NCBI RefSeq assembly: GCF_039540405.1
Contig: NZ_BAABEY010000024.1
Span: 1-64,000 of the forward strand
Direction: 5' to 3'
Source: Ravibacter arvi
Lineage (GTDB): Bacteria > Bacteroidota > Bacteroidia > Cytophagales > Spirosomataceae
Length of the DNA stretch: 64,000 nt
The position numbers were made by a program, and so were the translations under genes. Positions 53,794 to 62,177 of this stretch are shown here, piece after piece (position 1 is the first letter of the stretch; each line of letters begins with the position of its first letter). Below the pieces are notes generated by a model that did no database searches, was not told the origin of the DNA, and worked only from the letters and a program-made list of their open reading frames with translations.

Positions 53794-54957
53794 ATGAGAG
53801 TTAACAAACTTAAAATAGAAGGAGTTGGAGGAATTAAATCGCTTGACCTCTCTTTTAATGAAAGAATGAATATTCTTTGCGGGCCGAACGGGATTGGCAA
53901 GACAACTCTGTTGGAATCAATAGCTCACATTTTCTCGAATGGACAAACAGATATTTTGAAAAGAAATGTTGCATCTGAAATAAGCAAAATTTCTGCTGAG
54001 ATTGACATTGATGGACAGATTGAAAATAAAGAGATTCAGTTTGACACATTTATTCCTGAAACAAGTACTAATATTATAGGTTTTTTTCGTCAAACAAGTG
54101 GGCTAATTTCATTAAAGACGACACGTACTTTTCAATATAAATCTCTTCAATCTGTTTCCAAAGACACAAATAAAGAAAATCATACTCTTTGGAATGATGC
54201 AATTAATGGAATAAATCTTACCGACATAAAAAACTGGTTTGTAAATCGCTATTTGTATTCTCCTCATGCTGGAGCATTAACAGCAGAACAAGTTAAGAAT
54301 TTCGAGTTATCAAAACGGTGTTTTTCTTTGCTTAATAAGGACTTTTCTTTTAGCAAAGTAAATGCATCATCAAATGAAATAATGATAAATACACCTAGTG
54401 GTGAAATCTACTATGAATATTTATCTTCAGGCTTTAAGTCAATTATTTCGATACTGTTCGGAATAATTAAAGAAATTGAGTTTAGATTTAAAGACCCAAA
54501 AATAAATGCCGAGGACTTTAATGGAATTATTTTGATTGATGAAATCGAGCTTCATCTACATCCTGAATGGCAAGAAAAAATTGTTGATATTCTATTAGAG
54601 GTTTTTCCAAAAGCGCAATTTTTTGCCTCAACTCATAGTCCACATGTTATACAAACTGCTAAACCAAAGCAAATTATCGCTCTTGGCTTTGACAACAACA
54701 ATGTTGTTCAGAGAGCATTACCGAATACCACTTTTGGTTTTCAAGGATGGACTATTGAAGAAGTTTTAACGGATGTAATGGGAATGGATAATATTAGGAC
54801 AAAAATTTTTAACAAATTTATTTCCGAATTCGACAAGGCTATTGAAAATGAAGACTCAACTAAAGCCCATGAAATATTTGGTCATCTTGATGATTTACTT
54901 CATCCTGAAAATACACTGCGAAAATTACTGAAATTTCAATTAGCTGGTCTTAGATAG
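53794..54957 (+). CDS. ptuA: PtuA-like SMC-type AAA ATPase of a Septu defence system
   Basis: ATPase of 387 residues, ABC/SMC-type. Walker A GPNGIGKTTLLE is at residues 30-41. The signature region YLSSGFKSIISILFG is near 210. Walker B plus the following helix GIILIDEIELHLHPEWQEK lies at about 248, and the H-loop FFASTHSPHVIQT follows. The N-terminus KLKIEGVGGIKSLDLSF is typical of AAA_21/AAA_15 ATPases in defence. It is followed two bases later by an HNH nuclease gene, the PtuA-PtuB order of Septu. No reverse transcriptase is near, so it is not a retron effector. Low GC content suggests transfer. Confidence 0.85.
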   Translation: MRVNKLKIEGVGGIKSLDLSFNERMNILCGPNGIGKTTLLESIAHIFSNGQTDILKRNVASEISKISAEIDIDGQIENKEIQFDTFIPETSTNIIGFFRQTSGLISLKTTRTFQYKSLQSVSKDTNKENHTLWNDAINGINLTDIKNWFVNRYLYSPHAGALTAEQVKNFELSKRCFSLLNKDFSFSKVNASSNEIMINTPSGEIYYEYLSSGFKSIISILFGIIKEIEFRFKDPKINAEDFNGIILIDEIELHLHPEWQEKIVDILLEVFPKAQFFASTHSPHVIQTAKPKQIIALGFDNNNVVQRALPNTTFGFQGWTIEEVLTDVMGMDNIRTKIFNKFISEFDKAIENEDSTKAHEIFGHLDDLLHPENTLRKLLKFQLAGLR

Positions 54958-54959
54958 CA

Positions 54960-55694
54960 ATGATAAAAATCGAACGAAATATTACACCTATTCAACTTAC
55001 ACCGACATTTGTAGCTTCTCAAACAGCGGAATTCATAGCCAATAGGACAAACGTTTGGAATATAGATTGGTTAAAGGAAAGTCTTCTTGATTTAAGTAAT
55101 GGTAAATGCGCTTATTGTGAATGCGACTTAAAGGAGGAATCCAAATACATGGAAGTTGAGCATTTCGAAGATAAAGATAGTAACCCAAACAAAGTAATGG
55201 AGTGGGATAATCTTTTACCATCATGTAAAAGATGCAATGGATCAAAAAGTACTCATGATGTTATTACAGATCCGATTATCAACCCATTTATTAATTACCC
55301 CTCAACCCATTTAAAGTTTAGGCTATACAGATTTAAAGACAAAGACACGAAAGGTAAATCAACGATTGATGTTGTGGATTTGAACAACACTGAACGCGCA
55401 GTAAAGAAAAGATTTGAGGTTGGTGAAGCACTTGAAAAAACAATTGAGAAAGCTATGGAAAGACTTGAGGGCTTTGAAGCAAATAAAATTATACAAAGAA
55501 GAAACAAGCTTAAGAATATTGTTGAGGACATTCTTTTGGAATGCCAATGTGATAGTATTTATACCGCGACATGTTCAACAATACTTCATTCCAATGATAC
55601 GTATTCAGAAATAAAAACTCGCATGGCAACGCATGGTCTTTGGGACGACCACCTTGATGGTCTACATAATGAATCAGTAAAGTATATTTTATAA
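54960..55694 (+). CDS. ptuB: PtuB-like HNH nuclease of a Septu defence system
   Basis: HNH endonuclease of 244 residues. The zinc-site Cys pairs are C50/C53 (CAYCECDL) and C89/C92 (CKRCNGSK). Between them VEHFEDKDSNPNKVMEWDNLLP contains the catalytic His68 and the conserved Asn84. The C-terminal half is helical (KTIEKAMERLEGFEANKIIQRR). In Septu the ATPase complex holds the nuclease and phage infection activates it to cut nucleic acid. The pairing with PtuA is clear. Termination is not obvious; an attC-like repeat follows. Confidence 0.85.
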   Translation: MIKIERNITPIQLTPTFVASQTAEFIANRTNVWNIDWLKESLLDLSNGKCAYCECDLKEESKYMEVEHFEDKDSNPNKVMEWDNLLPSCKRCNGSKSTHDVITDPIINPFINYPSTHLKFRLYRFKDKDTKGKSTIDVVDLNNTERAVKKRFEVGEALEKTIEKAMERLEGFEANKIIQRRNKLKNIVEDILLECQCDSIYTATCSTILHSNDTYSEIKTRMATHGLWDDHLDGLHNESVKYIL

Positions 55695-55710
55695 GAAGTA
55701 ATTACTGCCG

Positions 55711-55837
55711 CTAACACGGGCTTTGCGTCAGTGGGCTGATAGTGTGAATAGAAACATTTGAACAATTAGTAAACGTTGCTGTCGGTAGACAGTTTTCGGT
55801 TTCAAAAGCCAACCAACGCAAATCCCGGAACCGTTAC
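55711..55837. repeat. attC-like imperfect inverted repeat downstream of ptuB
   Basis: The left arm (from TAAC at about 55712, CGGGCTTTGCGT, GTGGGCT) and the right arm (read in complement TAAC, CGGGATTTGCGT, GTTGGCT, ending GTTA at 55836) pair with few mismatches across about 30 bases. Total length is about 127 bp. This is the plan and size of integron attC sites, though the exact core GTTRRRY is not met. Confidence 0.45.
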
Positions 55838-56040
55838 TCCAAAATTTCAAGCTCATTTGACAGAAATTTTTCCTTAAATTCAAGAAAGGGTTTCTCATTC
55901 ATAATTCCGAGTTCCAAATCAGGGACAATATCATTTATCGCTTCATACACGCGAATACCCTTAAGACCAGCAGGAACCAGCCTTCTATAAAAGCAGAAAA
56001 GAGCGAAAGGAAATAGTTCACGATCTAATCTCTCTCCGGG
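55834..56040 (-). pseudogene. C-terminal gene fragment, minus strand
   Basis: An open frame of about 68 codons without a start codon reads ALFCFYRRLVPAGLKGIRVYEA and ends in FLEFKEKFLSNELEILE. It has protein-like composition and looks like the tail of a lost gene, cut at about 56.04 kb. Its family is not recognised. Confidence 0.4.
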
Positions 56041-56188
56041 CTATAATGCTGTTGTAGATCCCTCACCTCCGCCACAACGTGCGAGAACTGCATCTTATCG
56101 GACGTATTATACGGGGCCTCGTGGAGGTTGCTATTGTATTGGAGGAACCGGCAGGAAGGTTTACGTGGATAGATCCCTTTGCAGGTAA
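55991..56188 (+). pseudogene. C-terminal fragment with a GPRGGCY motif
   Basis: An open frame with no start codon ends in TYYTGPRGGCYCIGGTGRKV followed by YVDRSLCR. A short TGPRGGxYYI...VYVDRSLC ending recurs in Bacteroidota and phage proteins as I remember. It overlaps the opposite-strand fragment, consistent with a deletion or insertion joint near 56.04 kb. Confidence 0.4.
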
Positions 56189-56382
56189 ACTAAATGTTTG
56201 TTTTTTTAACCTGCTTCTACTTTAGTGCAGAAGGGTATAGCTTGATGGCTAAGTTCCTCCAAAGTAGATGCGGCCACTTTTTATGCTCTGCCGTTATACT
56301 GCTGCGGTGGGATAGAAAAAACTAGTATATTTGTGTCATGTGCTAAAGTAGCACACCGAATTTGGTATTGCCCCTACTGAGA

Positions 56383-56534
56383 CTCCGAATTACCACTCAA
56401 GAAGTCCGATGCAGTTGGGATGCAATGCGCCGACAAGGCGTAGTTGTGTCTTTTGTATCGGATAGGCCGTGGTAAGCCTGGAGTTGCATTAGATAGGCTA
56501 CGCCGACTTCTTTTATAAACCTCCAAATTACCAC
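56383..56534. repeat. Direct repeat enclosing a foldable segment
   Basis: CTCCGAATTACCAC (56383-56396) recurs as CTCCAAATTACCAC (56521-56534) with one difference. Between them AAGAAGTC (56399-56406) pairs with GACTTCTT (56505-56512), GGCGTAG (56437-56443) with CTACGCC (56498-56504), and ATGCAA with TTGCAT. It could be a small RNA or a recombination site. Confidence 0.4.
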
Positions 56535-56537
56535 AAC

Positions 56538-56853
56538 ATGCTTCGTTTTATTGTTCCTTCCAAAGATCGTCTGATAGTATACCTACTGATCGCTTTGGTC
56601 TTCCCCATCCTTTTTAGCTCCTGCAAAGAGAACGCTGATGTAGGCCTAGCGATATGCCTCTCATCGGGAAATATCATTTTAGGGAGTTAAGTCTATCGGA
56701 GAGTTGAAAGGTCAACTTCTTTACGCATCAGGTGATAGCAGGTATGAAAGTGAGCCAGATGGGAATGTACCTGGAGAGACGATATTCACCAAGGTCAGAG
56801 AGGTACCGGTATTGTCTCACTTAATTAAATCGTATAGAAGCTTTATTCAATAG
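56538..56853 (+). pseudogene. Broken small lipoprotein gene
   Basis: It opens with a lipoprotein signal (LIVYLLIALVFPILFSSCKEN) and stops after 50 codons. A second frame then reads PLIGKYHFRELSL and a third SIGELKGQLLYASGDSRYES and on to FTKVREVPVLSHLIKSYRSF before a stop at 56853. Two frameshifts would join them into one lipoprotein of about 105 residues. The 50-residue form might still be made. Confidence 0.45.
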
Positions 56854-56910
56854 AAACCTTCTAGCAGTCAATCTGCTTTCTTTCTTAATAGCATATAAAT
56901 CCTTTATAAC

Positions 56911-57225
56911 ATGGTAGTATTTATTGCTTGGATAATTTTATCCTTTGTTGCAGCATCTATGGGAGCAAGTCGTAAAATTGGCGGATTTGCTGCTTTCTTG
57001 GTGTCCCTATTCTTTTCTCCTCTCGTGGGTATTTTAGTTGTACTTGCTTCAACCAAGAATAGTACGATTGAATTTCAAAAGAAAATGTTAGAGGCTCAGC
57101 AACAAAAGCAAGATTTTGGTTTTCGACCTGTATCTGACTTACAAATATTGGAAGACAAGTATAAAGCTGGCTTAATAACTAGAGAAGAGTATCAAAACAT
57201 ACTTAAAAATCTTGGTTCTAAATGA
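56911..57225 (+). CDS. Small membrane protein with SHOCT-like C-terminus
   Basis: Protein of 104 residues with two N-terminal membrane helices (VVFIAWIILSFVAASMGAS and GGFAAFLVSLFFSPLVGILVVLAS) and a cytoplasmic tail ending in a SHOCT-type helix pair (LQILEDKYKAGLITREEYQNILKNL). The SHOCT module is thought to mediate oligomerisation. No role is known. AT-rich, like the rest of the island. The DUF4468 gene follows by 48 bases. Confidence 0.75.
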   Translation: MVVFIAWIILSFVAASMGASRKIGGFAAFLVSLFFSPLVGILVVLASTKNSTIEFQKKMLEAQQQKQDFGFRPVSDLQILEDKYKAGLITREEYQNILKNLGSK

Positions 57226-57273
57226 AGAGTTTTTTCTGTCTATAATTAATCACAATTAAATTCTTAAACTGAT

Positions 57274-57864
57274 ATGGTGAATAAAAATATCCTTCTCTTG
57301 AGTATTCTCTTGATTTCTTTAGGAAACTATGCATTTGGACAAAAAGACGCTCCCGTACTTCCAATAGATAAAAGTACGAAAAAGATAACGTATTCAGAAG
57401 TAGTCTATGTGGCTGATTCCGCAGACAAGTACGAACTCTTTACCAGGGCGAAAGAGTGGTTTTCAAGAGCGTATAAGCCTTCAACTAGCATTATTCAAAT
57501 GGAAGACAAGGAGGGAGGTGCTATTGTCGGAAAGGCTTTGATGCAGGTCTATCATAAGGCTTTGGGGACTCATGAAAGTGGTTATATTAATTATACGATT
57601 TCCATCTATTTTAAAGATGGTAGATATCGATTTGAGATAACGGATTTCCATCATACGGGGCAATATGTGCAGGCGGGTAGAATTCAGGATTTTGGCCCTT
57701 GCGAAAGAATGATAAATTCTACTGAAAAAATTATGGGTATATCTGCGAAAAAGACATTCAATTATTATCTATATCAGATGGATAATGAAATAAAATCTCG
57801 TATTAATGATTTAAAATTAAGTATGAAAATTTCTTCAAAAAAGAATAAGTCAAGCGAGTGGTAA
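57274..57864 (+). CDS. DUF4468-like secreted protein
   Basis: Protein of 196 residues with a signal peptide (NILLLSILLISLGNYAFGQ). The mature part matches DUF4468, a Bacteroidota domain with a TBP-like fold: KITYSEVVYVADSADKYELFTRAKEWF, then GYINYTISIYFKDGRYRFEITDFHHT. Role unknown. It sits in a row of small plus-strand secreted or membrane genes in the island, and these may be one transcription unit. Confidence 0.75.
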   Translation: MVNKNILLLSILLISLGNYAFGQKDAPVLPIDKSTKKITYSEVVYVADSADKYELFTRAKEWFSRAYKPSTSIIQMEDKEGGAIVGKALMQVYHKALGTHESGYINYTISIYFKDGRYRFEITDFHHTGQYVQAGRIQDFGPCERMINSTEKIMGISAKKTFNYYLYQMDNEIKSRINDLKLSMKISSKKNKSSEW

Positions 57865-57903
57865 AGTATTTATTGTTTTAAATTTTATACAATGATTATA
57901 AAT

Positions 57904-58317
57904 ATGAAATTAATATTGTTTTTAATAGCAATTGTATTTTCTTCAAACTTGTCAAATGGCCAAGGATTGAATTCGGAAGCAATTTATATAAAAGATAATT
58001 TTCCGGAAGAATATGAAAATACACTAAAAAGATATGCACTGTTTGAATGGAAAGACGATTTTTCAATGGTAGTCTATGAAATAAATCGGCAGGCGGAGTC
58101 CATCGTTGAGCTTGTTGATTCTTTTGATAGCGACAATACAAATATTGTTTACAATGCAATTCAGGAATGGAGTAGGAGTGGTTACTTGAGTAAAAATATT
58201 AAAATTTTTAGCGAAATGACGGATTTTTCTGTAAAATATCTGATAAAAATGCATTGTGACTGGTCGATGGTGAAATATGAATATGATCGACAAGTAGAAG
58301 CCAAAAATTCATTTTGA
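57904..58317 (+). CDS. Small secreted protein of unknown function
   Basis: About 137 residues. The signal peptide is clearest from the Met at 57904 (LILFLIAIVFSSNLSNGQ); a Met four codons upstream is possible. The mature part is helical and polar, with a repeated phrase, WKDDFSMVVYEINRQAES near the start and CDWSMVKYEYDRQVEAK at the end. This suggests two related units of about 80 residues. No family recognised. Confidence 0.65.
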   Translation: MKLILFLIAIVFSSNLSNGQGLNSEAIYIKDNFPEEYENTLKRYALFEWKDDFSMVVYEINRQAESIVELVDSFDSDNTNIVYNAIQEWSRSGYLSKNIKIFSEMTDFSVKYLIKMHCDWSMVKYEYDRQVEAKNSF

Positions 58318-58430
58318 TTGTCTGTAAGGCTCCGAAATATGTGGATGGGCAGGCTGCCTAAGTGATATAAGTCGGGTCGTTGAAAATAAACTGTATCAGG
58401 GATAGAGGGATCACTCTAAAAAGTCATCCC

Positions 58431-58997
58431 TCACCCCGTTTTGATTAATATATTTTCATAAAACCTTATTTGCTCCATTAAACGCTGGTATATTTTTGTG
58501 GGTTTTCCCGCATATTTTTTTTTAAAATAAGGTGTATTGAGTTGATCATACAATTTGCATAATCTAAACACTATCAAACTTTTGTCTGTTTTTCTATCTT
58601 TTTTACTTAAGGTTTGCTGTTCGTACATAGATCCTTTAAAGGCAGTTCGATGCAAAAAATAGGTATTTATTAAGTATAGCTTTCGACAACGTTTGCCGGT
58701 TAAGGGACAGACGAAATACCAGATCGTTCCTTTTCCCAGATTGGAAGGCGCGATAGTTAGACTAACTCGATATTTAACCAGGTTTTCGTCACAGAAGTAT
58801 GAGAGTTCCATGTAATAATCTGCAGCAGAGGTGTTAACCAGGAATGACACACAAGCTGTAGTTCTTATTTCTGATCGCCATGTGATAAATCCCGTCAATA
58901 TTTGATCAGACTTTAAATAGCCGTGTTTCTTTAGGAGCTGGATGTTTAAGACTCTTGAACAATTGTAAAGGTTAGGAAAAGTACTCGACTTTGGCAT
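58431..58997 (-). CDS. Protein of unknown function with half a Cys-rich motif
   Basis: Protein of 188 residues with no signal peptide. The centre has TIWYFVCPLTGKRCRKLYL and then FLHRTAFKGSMYEQQ. A similar layout, WFxCPxCGRRCRxLYL followed by CRxCxxLxYxSQ, occurs in small zinc-ribbon-like proteins; here the second Cys pair is lost. No role is known. A short hairpin (GAGGGAT / ATCCCTC, about 58406-58433) at its end may be a terminator. It lies next to the replication module. Confidence 0.55.
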   Translation of the reverse strand: MPKSSTFPNLYNCSRVLNIQLLKKHGYLKSDQILTGFITWRSEIRTTACVSFLVNTSAADYYMELSYFCDENLVKYRVSLTIAPSNLGKGTIWYFVCPLTGKRCRKLYLINTYFLHRTAFKGSMYEQQTLSKKDRKTDKSLIVFRLCKLYDQLNTPYFKKKYAGKPTKIYQRLMEQIRFYENILIKTG

Positions 58998-59195
58998 CGA
59001 ATTGTCTTTATGTATGAAACCTAAATTATTAACGAACTTTTTCGATAGGTATCAAAATTTTGTTTCGTTTGATAAAATATAAACTTTTTTAATATAGCAC
59101 TTTTTTTTCGTTACTTTTTGATTGATAATTGGGTTGCCTATTTTTACTTTTGCAACTTTGAAGGCTTCTTTATAAGGTAATGCAATTTGCAAATA

Positions 59196-60197
59196 TTATT
59201 TAATCTGGAAATCTGCTAGTTTATGATATTGCAGGAAATCCCGTAAATCATATTTCAATTTCACTAATTCAGAATACTCTATTCCCTTTTCTTTTGCGAA
59301 CTTTATTGCACTATTTTTTAAGAGTTGTGAGACTTGAACTTCGATGCCGTATTTGCGTACTTTTTCCGCGTCCTGCTCCCATTGTTCATGTCCGTCTATA
59401 TCAGGATAGAGAATGACTTTTCTTCCTTGTAAAATGTTGGACGTAGTTTGCTCTGTCCATTTGTAGCCATTTTTCCCTCCGGTTGCGACACAAATACTCT
59501 CAGGGAAGAAAGGGGCTGCGTAAACTGCGGCTGCCTCACTTTCAAAAATCCGAACAGGTTTGTTATTGCCTCTTAAAAGATGCTCTCCAAAGAAAGATCG
59601 TTCTGTATTTGCGTTAGTATTTCCCAATATCTCCTTGCCAATAAAATAGCAACGATTTTGAGTATCTCCGTTTTTCTGACTAATTCTCTTGCCTGTATCT
59701 GGGTTGTAGTCTATTGCCTTAATGTCCCGGACATTTCCGCTAATATCGATGTAAGGAAACAATACCCATCCTTTGTACTTGATGGAATTACTTAGAAAGT
59801 AGTCATCAATTAATCTGTTTATTGTTTTGGTATCAAATGCATATTCTCCCCTTTTCGGATCGCCCAACCAATGGAAGAAGTGATTTTCCCCGTAAAGGTC
59901 TTTCCCCGCAAGCAAAAGGCTTTTGAACTTTTCCACCGGGATAAAATCAATTTTCGATTTGGGCTTACTTATCTGTTTTCTGGAGAAGGGCGGCCCTATA
60001 GCCGTTCGCTGGTCTATAGGTCGCTGGGGAAGAAAGGTCTCCCCGCATGAATGACAGTAGCCTGCAGTTTCATAGCCGATATATGGAACAAACTTGCCGT
60101 CCCGGTTATCCTTACCGCAAGGACATAGGTTTACTCGGTTTCGATTCTTGTCAAATTTCAGTTCGGGGAGTGATTCAAACGATTGATGTTCTTTCAT
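59196..60197 (-). CDS. Primase-like protein (Toprim, DUF6371 type) of a mobile element
   Basis: About 333 residues. An N-terminal zinc finger (NLCPCGKDN ... AGYCHSCGE) resembles the CHC2-type finger of primases. A Toprim-type core follows, with the acidic motif VRIFESEAAAVYAAPFFPE and the DxD in VILYPDIDGHEQWEQDA. This fits the DUF6371 proteins common in Bacteroidota mobilisable elements. The start is taken at 60197; the open frame continues to 60260 across palindromic repeats, which I judge non-coding. It follows the helicase gene with 124 bases between. Confidence 0.75.
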   Translation of the reverse strand: MKEHQSFESLPELKFDKNRNRVNLCPCGKDNRDGKFVPYIGYETAGYCHSCGETFLPQRPIDQRTAIGPPFSRKQISKPKSKIDFIPVEKFKSLLLAGKDLYGENHFFHWLGDPKRGEYAFDTKTINRLIDDYFLSNSIKYKGWVLFPYIDISGNVRDIKAIDYNPDTGKRISQKNGDTQNRCYFIGKEILGNTNANTERSFFGEHLLRGNNKPVRIFESEAAAVYAAPFFPESICVATGGKNGYKWTEQTTSNILQGRKVILYPDIDGHEQWEQDAEKVRKYGIEVQVSQLLKNSAIKFAKEKGIEYSELVKLKYDLRDFLQYHKLADFQIK

Positions 60198-60218
60198 GTT
60201 ACAACTGTTTTTCACGTT

Positions 60219-60295
60219 TGCAAATTGGAAAGGTGTATAAGAGGGTTTGCAAGCTTGCAAAGGTTGTTATTGTTGCAATCAAGCTTTGCAAAGCT
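60219..60295. repeat. Cluster of TTTGCAA palindromes, candidate origin
   Basis: TTTGCAA at 60218-60224, a perfect 16-bp palindrome TTTGCAAGCTTGCAAA (60246-60261), and a perfect 14-bp palindrome AGCTTTGCAAAGCT (60282-60295) lie within 80 bases between the helicase and primase genes. Such iteron-like groups beside replication genes often mark an origin or a control site. Confidence 0.5.
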
Positions 60296-60321
60296 ATTTT
60301 ACAAACGTTCAAGCGATTGAT

Positions 60322-61524
60322 TTATAGTGAGATATGCTGTGTTAGTTTGTAATAAACTTCTTTATTCTTCACCGATTTGGTCAACTTACATTGGAAACCG
60401 GTTTCGTCATGGATAATAGTATCGAATTTTATTATTTCAGACAATCGAGATTCTATTGTTCTTTGACTCGCGTTGAAGTCCTTGCAAAGTCTATCGAGTA
60501 GGTCTGTCCGTGTTAGAACGGATCCATCACCCAAGTACATTTCAATATGCTCCACTATATCCGCGTTTCCGGCTTTTTGCCTGCGTTTGTTTGCTACCTT
60601 GGAGACTTCGCATGTATCGGCCAGAACAAGCCCATTGGCATCATTACTGTATCTGATGTGGAACGGGGCGTGCCGGGCGGTACTGCGACACTTTAAATAC
60701 TTGACGCGGATTAAATCGGAATCGTTGTGGTGTGCATCTTTTTCGAAACCGACCTGAATGACGGTACTTGCTTTGTTCATTAGTTCCGTTCCGAAATGCC
60801 CACGGGCTTTGTCGCTTCTCGGGTTTTCGTGGATGAGGCACATGAAAATAACGTTGTGTTCATTGATAGCCATATTCATCAAATCAATGAGTTCCATGCT
60901 TTTGCCTATCTCGTTGAAATCCTCAATGCAGTCCGTCGAAACGTCGAGTACGACGAATAGAGGGCTATTTGTAATGCTCCGGATATGGCTTAAATACTCC
61001 TGTAGCATACGGAACCGATCTGTTCGTTTAACCTGCAACAGGCTTATGTATTCAAAGTTATCCGGATGATCCCCGCGTTTATAACCAGCTTGAATTTGGA
61101 TGGACTGCAATGCGTAGGGCAGTTGTTCGGACAGGTTTCTTTCTGTATCAACGTAAACAACTGTATGCGTTACGTTAGAGTTTAAACGTTTGAATCCCAA
61201 GAGTTCATTGTTGCATCCGTTCTGCTTTAGGAATGCAGCGCAAATGGTTTCTGCTAACCTACTTTTGTGTACTCCTGCCTGTCCCTGGATTACGTTTATA
61301 GTATGCGGGAAAATAACGGGATTATCTCCCTGCATCAAAACCGGTTCGGAAAACTCAATTTCATTTTCTTTAAGTTCCCGCAGCTTTTCACTGGTTGTAA
61401 GGATTGCCTTTAGGCCGTCTGAAAGTCGATCCGACTTTTCCTCTTCACTTGCCTGCCTATTAGCTTCGGCTTGAATGTCCTGGACACTAATACCGTGCCG
61501 GTTAAATTCAATGTTCATCGCCAA
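60322..61524 (-). CDS. RepA-like RecA-fold helicase/ATPase of a mobile element
   Basis: Protein of 400 residues with a RecA-type ATPase core. Walker A is GQAGVHKSRLAE (about residue 79-90). The Walker B region is SPLFVVLDVSTDCIEDF. After it comes FMCLIHENPRSDKARGHFGTELMNKASTVIQV, like hexameric replicative helicases of RepA type. A C-terminal winged-helix-like segment (LTRTDLLDRLCKDFNASQRTIESRLSEI) may bind DNA. It overlaps the upstream gene by 17 bases. It probably unwinds the element for replication together with the primase. Confidence 0.8.
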   Translation of the reverse strand: MAMNIEFNRHGISVQDIQAEANRQASEEEKSDRLSDGLKAILTTSEKLRELKENEIEFSEPVLMQGDNPVIFPHTINVIQGQAGVHKSRLAETICAAFLKQNGCNNELLGFKRLNSNVTHTVVYVDTERNLSEQLPYALQSIQIQAGYKRGDHPDNFEYISLLQVKRTDRFRMLQEYLSHIRSITNSPLFVVLDVSTDCIEDFNEIGKSMELIDLMNMAINEHNVIFMCLIHENPRSDKARGHFGTELMNKASTVIQVGFEKDAHHNDSDLIRVKYLKCRSTARHAPFHIRYSNDANGLVLADTCEVSKVANKRRQKAGNADIVEHIEMYLGDGSVLTRTDLLDRLCKDFNASQRTIESRLSEIIKFDTIIHDETGFQCKLTKSVKNKEVYYKLTQHISL

Positions 61525-61828
61525 ACAGATTTAGCTGTGAATTCCTCTTTGGGGCTAGATCAGGGTTAGTTGTTAAAAACCAGGCCTTAAAGCCAGTAAG
61601 TAAACACCGTTCTTTCCTTACTTCCCAGAGCATACCAGACCGTTCTAGATCTCGTTTATACCGACAAATATTTTTTTGTGGTATTCCAGTAGCTTCTGAA
61701 ACCATTGAAGCTGTGGCGACATTTCCAGATAAATAGTAAAATATGGTTTGTATCTGGGTTGACCTCTTTTTAGCTTTACCCTGTCCTCCGCCAGAAGACA
61801 TTGGGCTGTTCAGTTGGTTATTTCCCAT
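61508..61828 (-). CDS. Winged-helix DNA-binding protein of a mobile element
   Basis: Protein of 106 residues. A winged-helix-type region lies at about residues 22-75 (TQIQTIFYYLSGNVATASMVSEATGIPQKNICRYKRDLERSG). The N-terminus is Gly/Lys-rich and the tail ends LNLFGDEH. It overlaps the helicase start by 17 bases and the excisionase stop by 11 bases, so all three are translated together. It may regulate or help replication of the element. Confidence 0.7.
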   Translation of the reverse strand: MGNNQLNSPMSSGGGQGKAKKRSTQIQTIFYYLSGNVATASMVSEATGIPQKNICRYKRDLERSGMLWEVRKERCLLTGFKAWFLTTNPDLAPKRNSQLNLFGDEH

Positions 61829-62177
61829 TGCTCAGCCCTTTTTTGCGGTTGAATAAATAAGCTTCTGCCTCGGCCTCTATTTCAGTATTGGTTTTTTTAC
61901 GACCTTCTTTGAGGTATACCAACAGTTCGTTACGAGAAAAATATAGGCGGTTGCCTTGTTTCAATACGGGTAGCTCTCCTTTTGAGACCTTGCTATACAT
62001 TGTGGATACAGTAAGGCGCAGAAATTCGGCAGCTTCCTGAATGGATAAAAGCCGCTCTGGCTGATCGGCGGGAAATTGTTCGTTTCTAACTGCTCTGAGT
62101 ATGTTTGCAGTTACTCGCTCTGAAATACCGGTTATGAGCGTTTCCGGGTCAATAGGACTGAGAATTAAATTGTGCAT
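61818..62177 (-). CDS. Excisionase-family helix-turn-helix protein
   Basis: Protein of 119 residues with a MerR/excisionase-type HTH (about 43-95): ERLLSIQEAAEFLRLTVSTMYSKVSKGELPVLKQGNRLYF in parts. A charged helical tail rich in Glu follows. These proteins bend DNA at attachment sites for excision and often control transfer genes. It begins the operon excisionase - winged helix - helicase (- primase), a familiar order in Bacteroidota integrative elements. Confidence 0.85.
   Translation of the reverse strand: MHNLILSPIDPETLITGISERVTANILRAVRNEQFPADQPERLLSIQEAAEFLRLTVSTMYSKVSKGELPVLKQGNRLYFSRNELLVYLKEGRKKTNTEIEAEAEAYLFNRKKGLSNGK

Larger units (their letters stand above)
55695..56910. other. 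Intergenic stretch of repeats and gene debris
   Basis: About 1.2 kb holding an attC-like inverted repeat, two gene fragments that meet at about 56.04 kb, a direct repeat with a hairpin, and a broken lipoprotein gene, each listed separately. No intact gene is seen. The mix suggests repeated insertion and loss. Confidence 0.6.

Noticed and set aside
53794..55694. Retron with PtuAB effector
   Set aside because: No reverse transcriptase or msr/msd-like fold is visible on either side of the pair.
60198..60260. Upstream extension of the primase gene
   Set aside because: The extra codons are a translation of the TTTGCAA palindromes and come before the more plausible Met at 60197.
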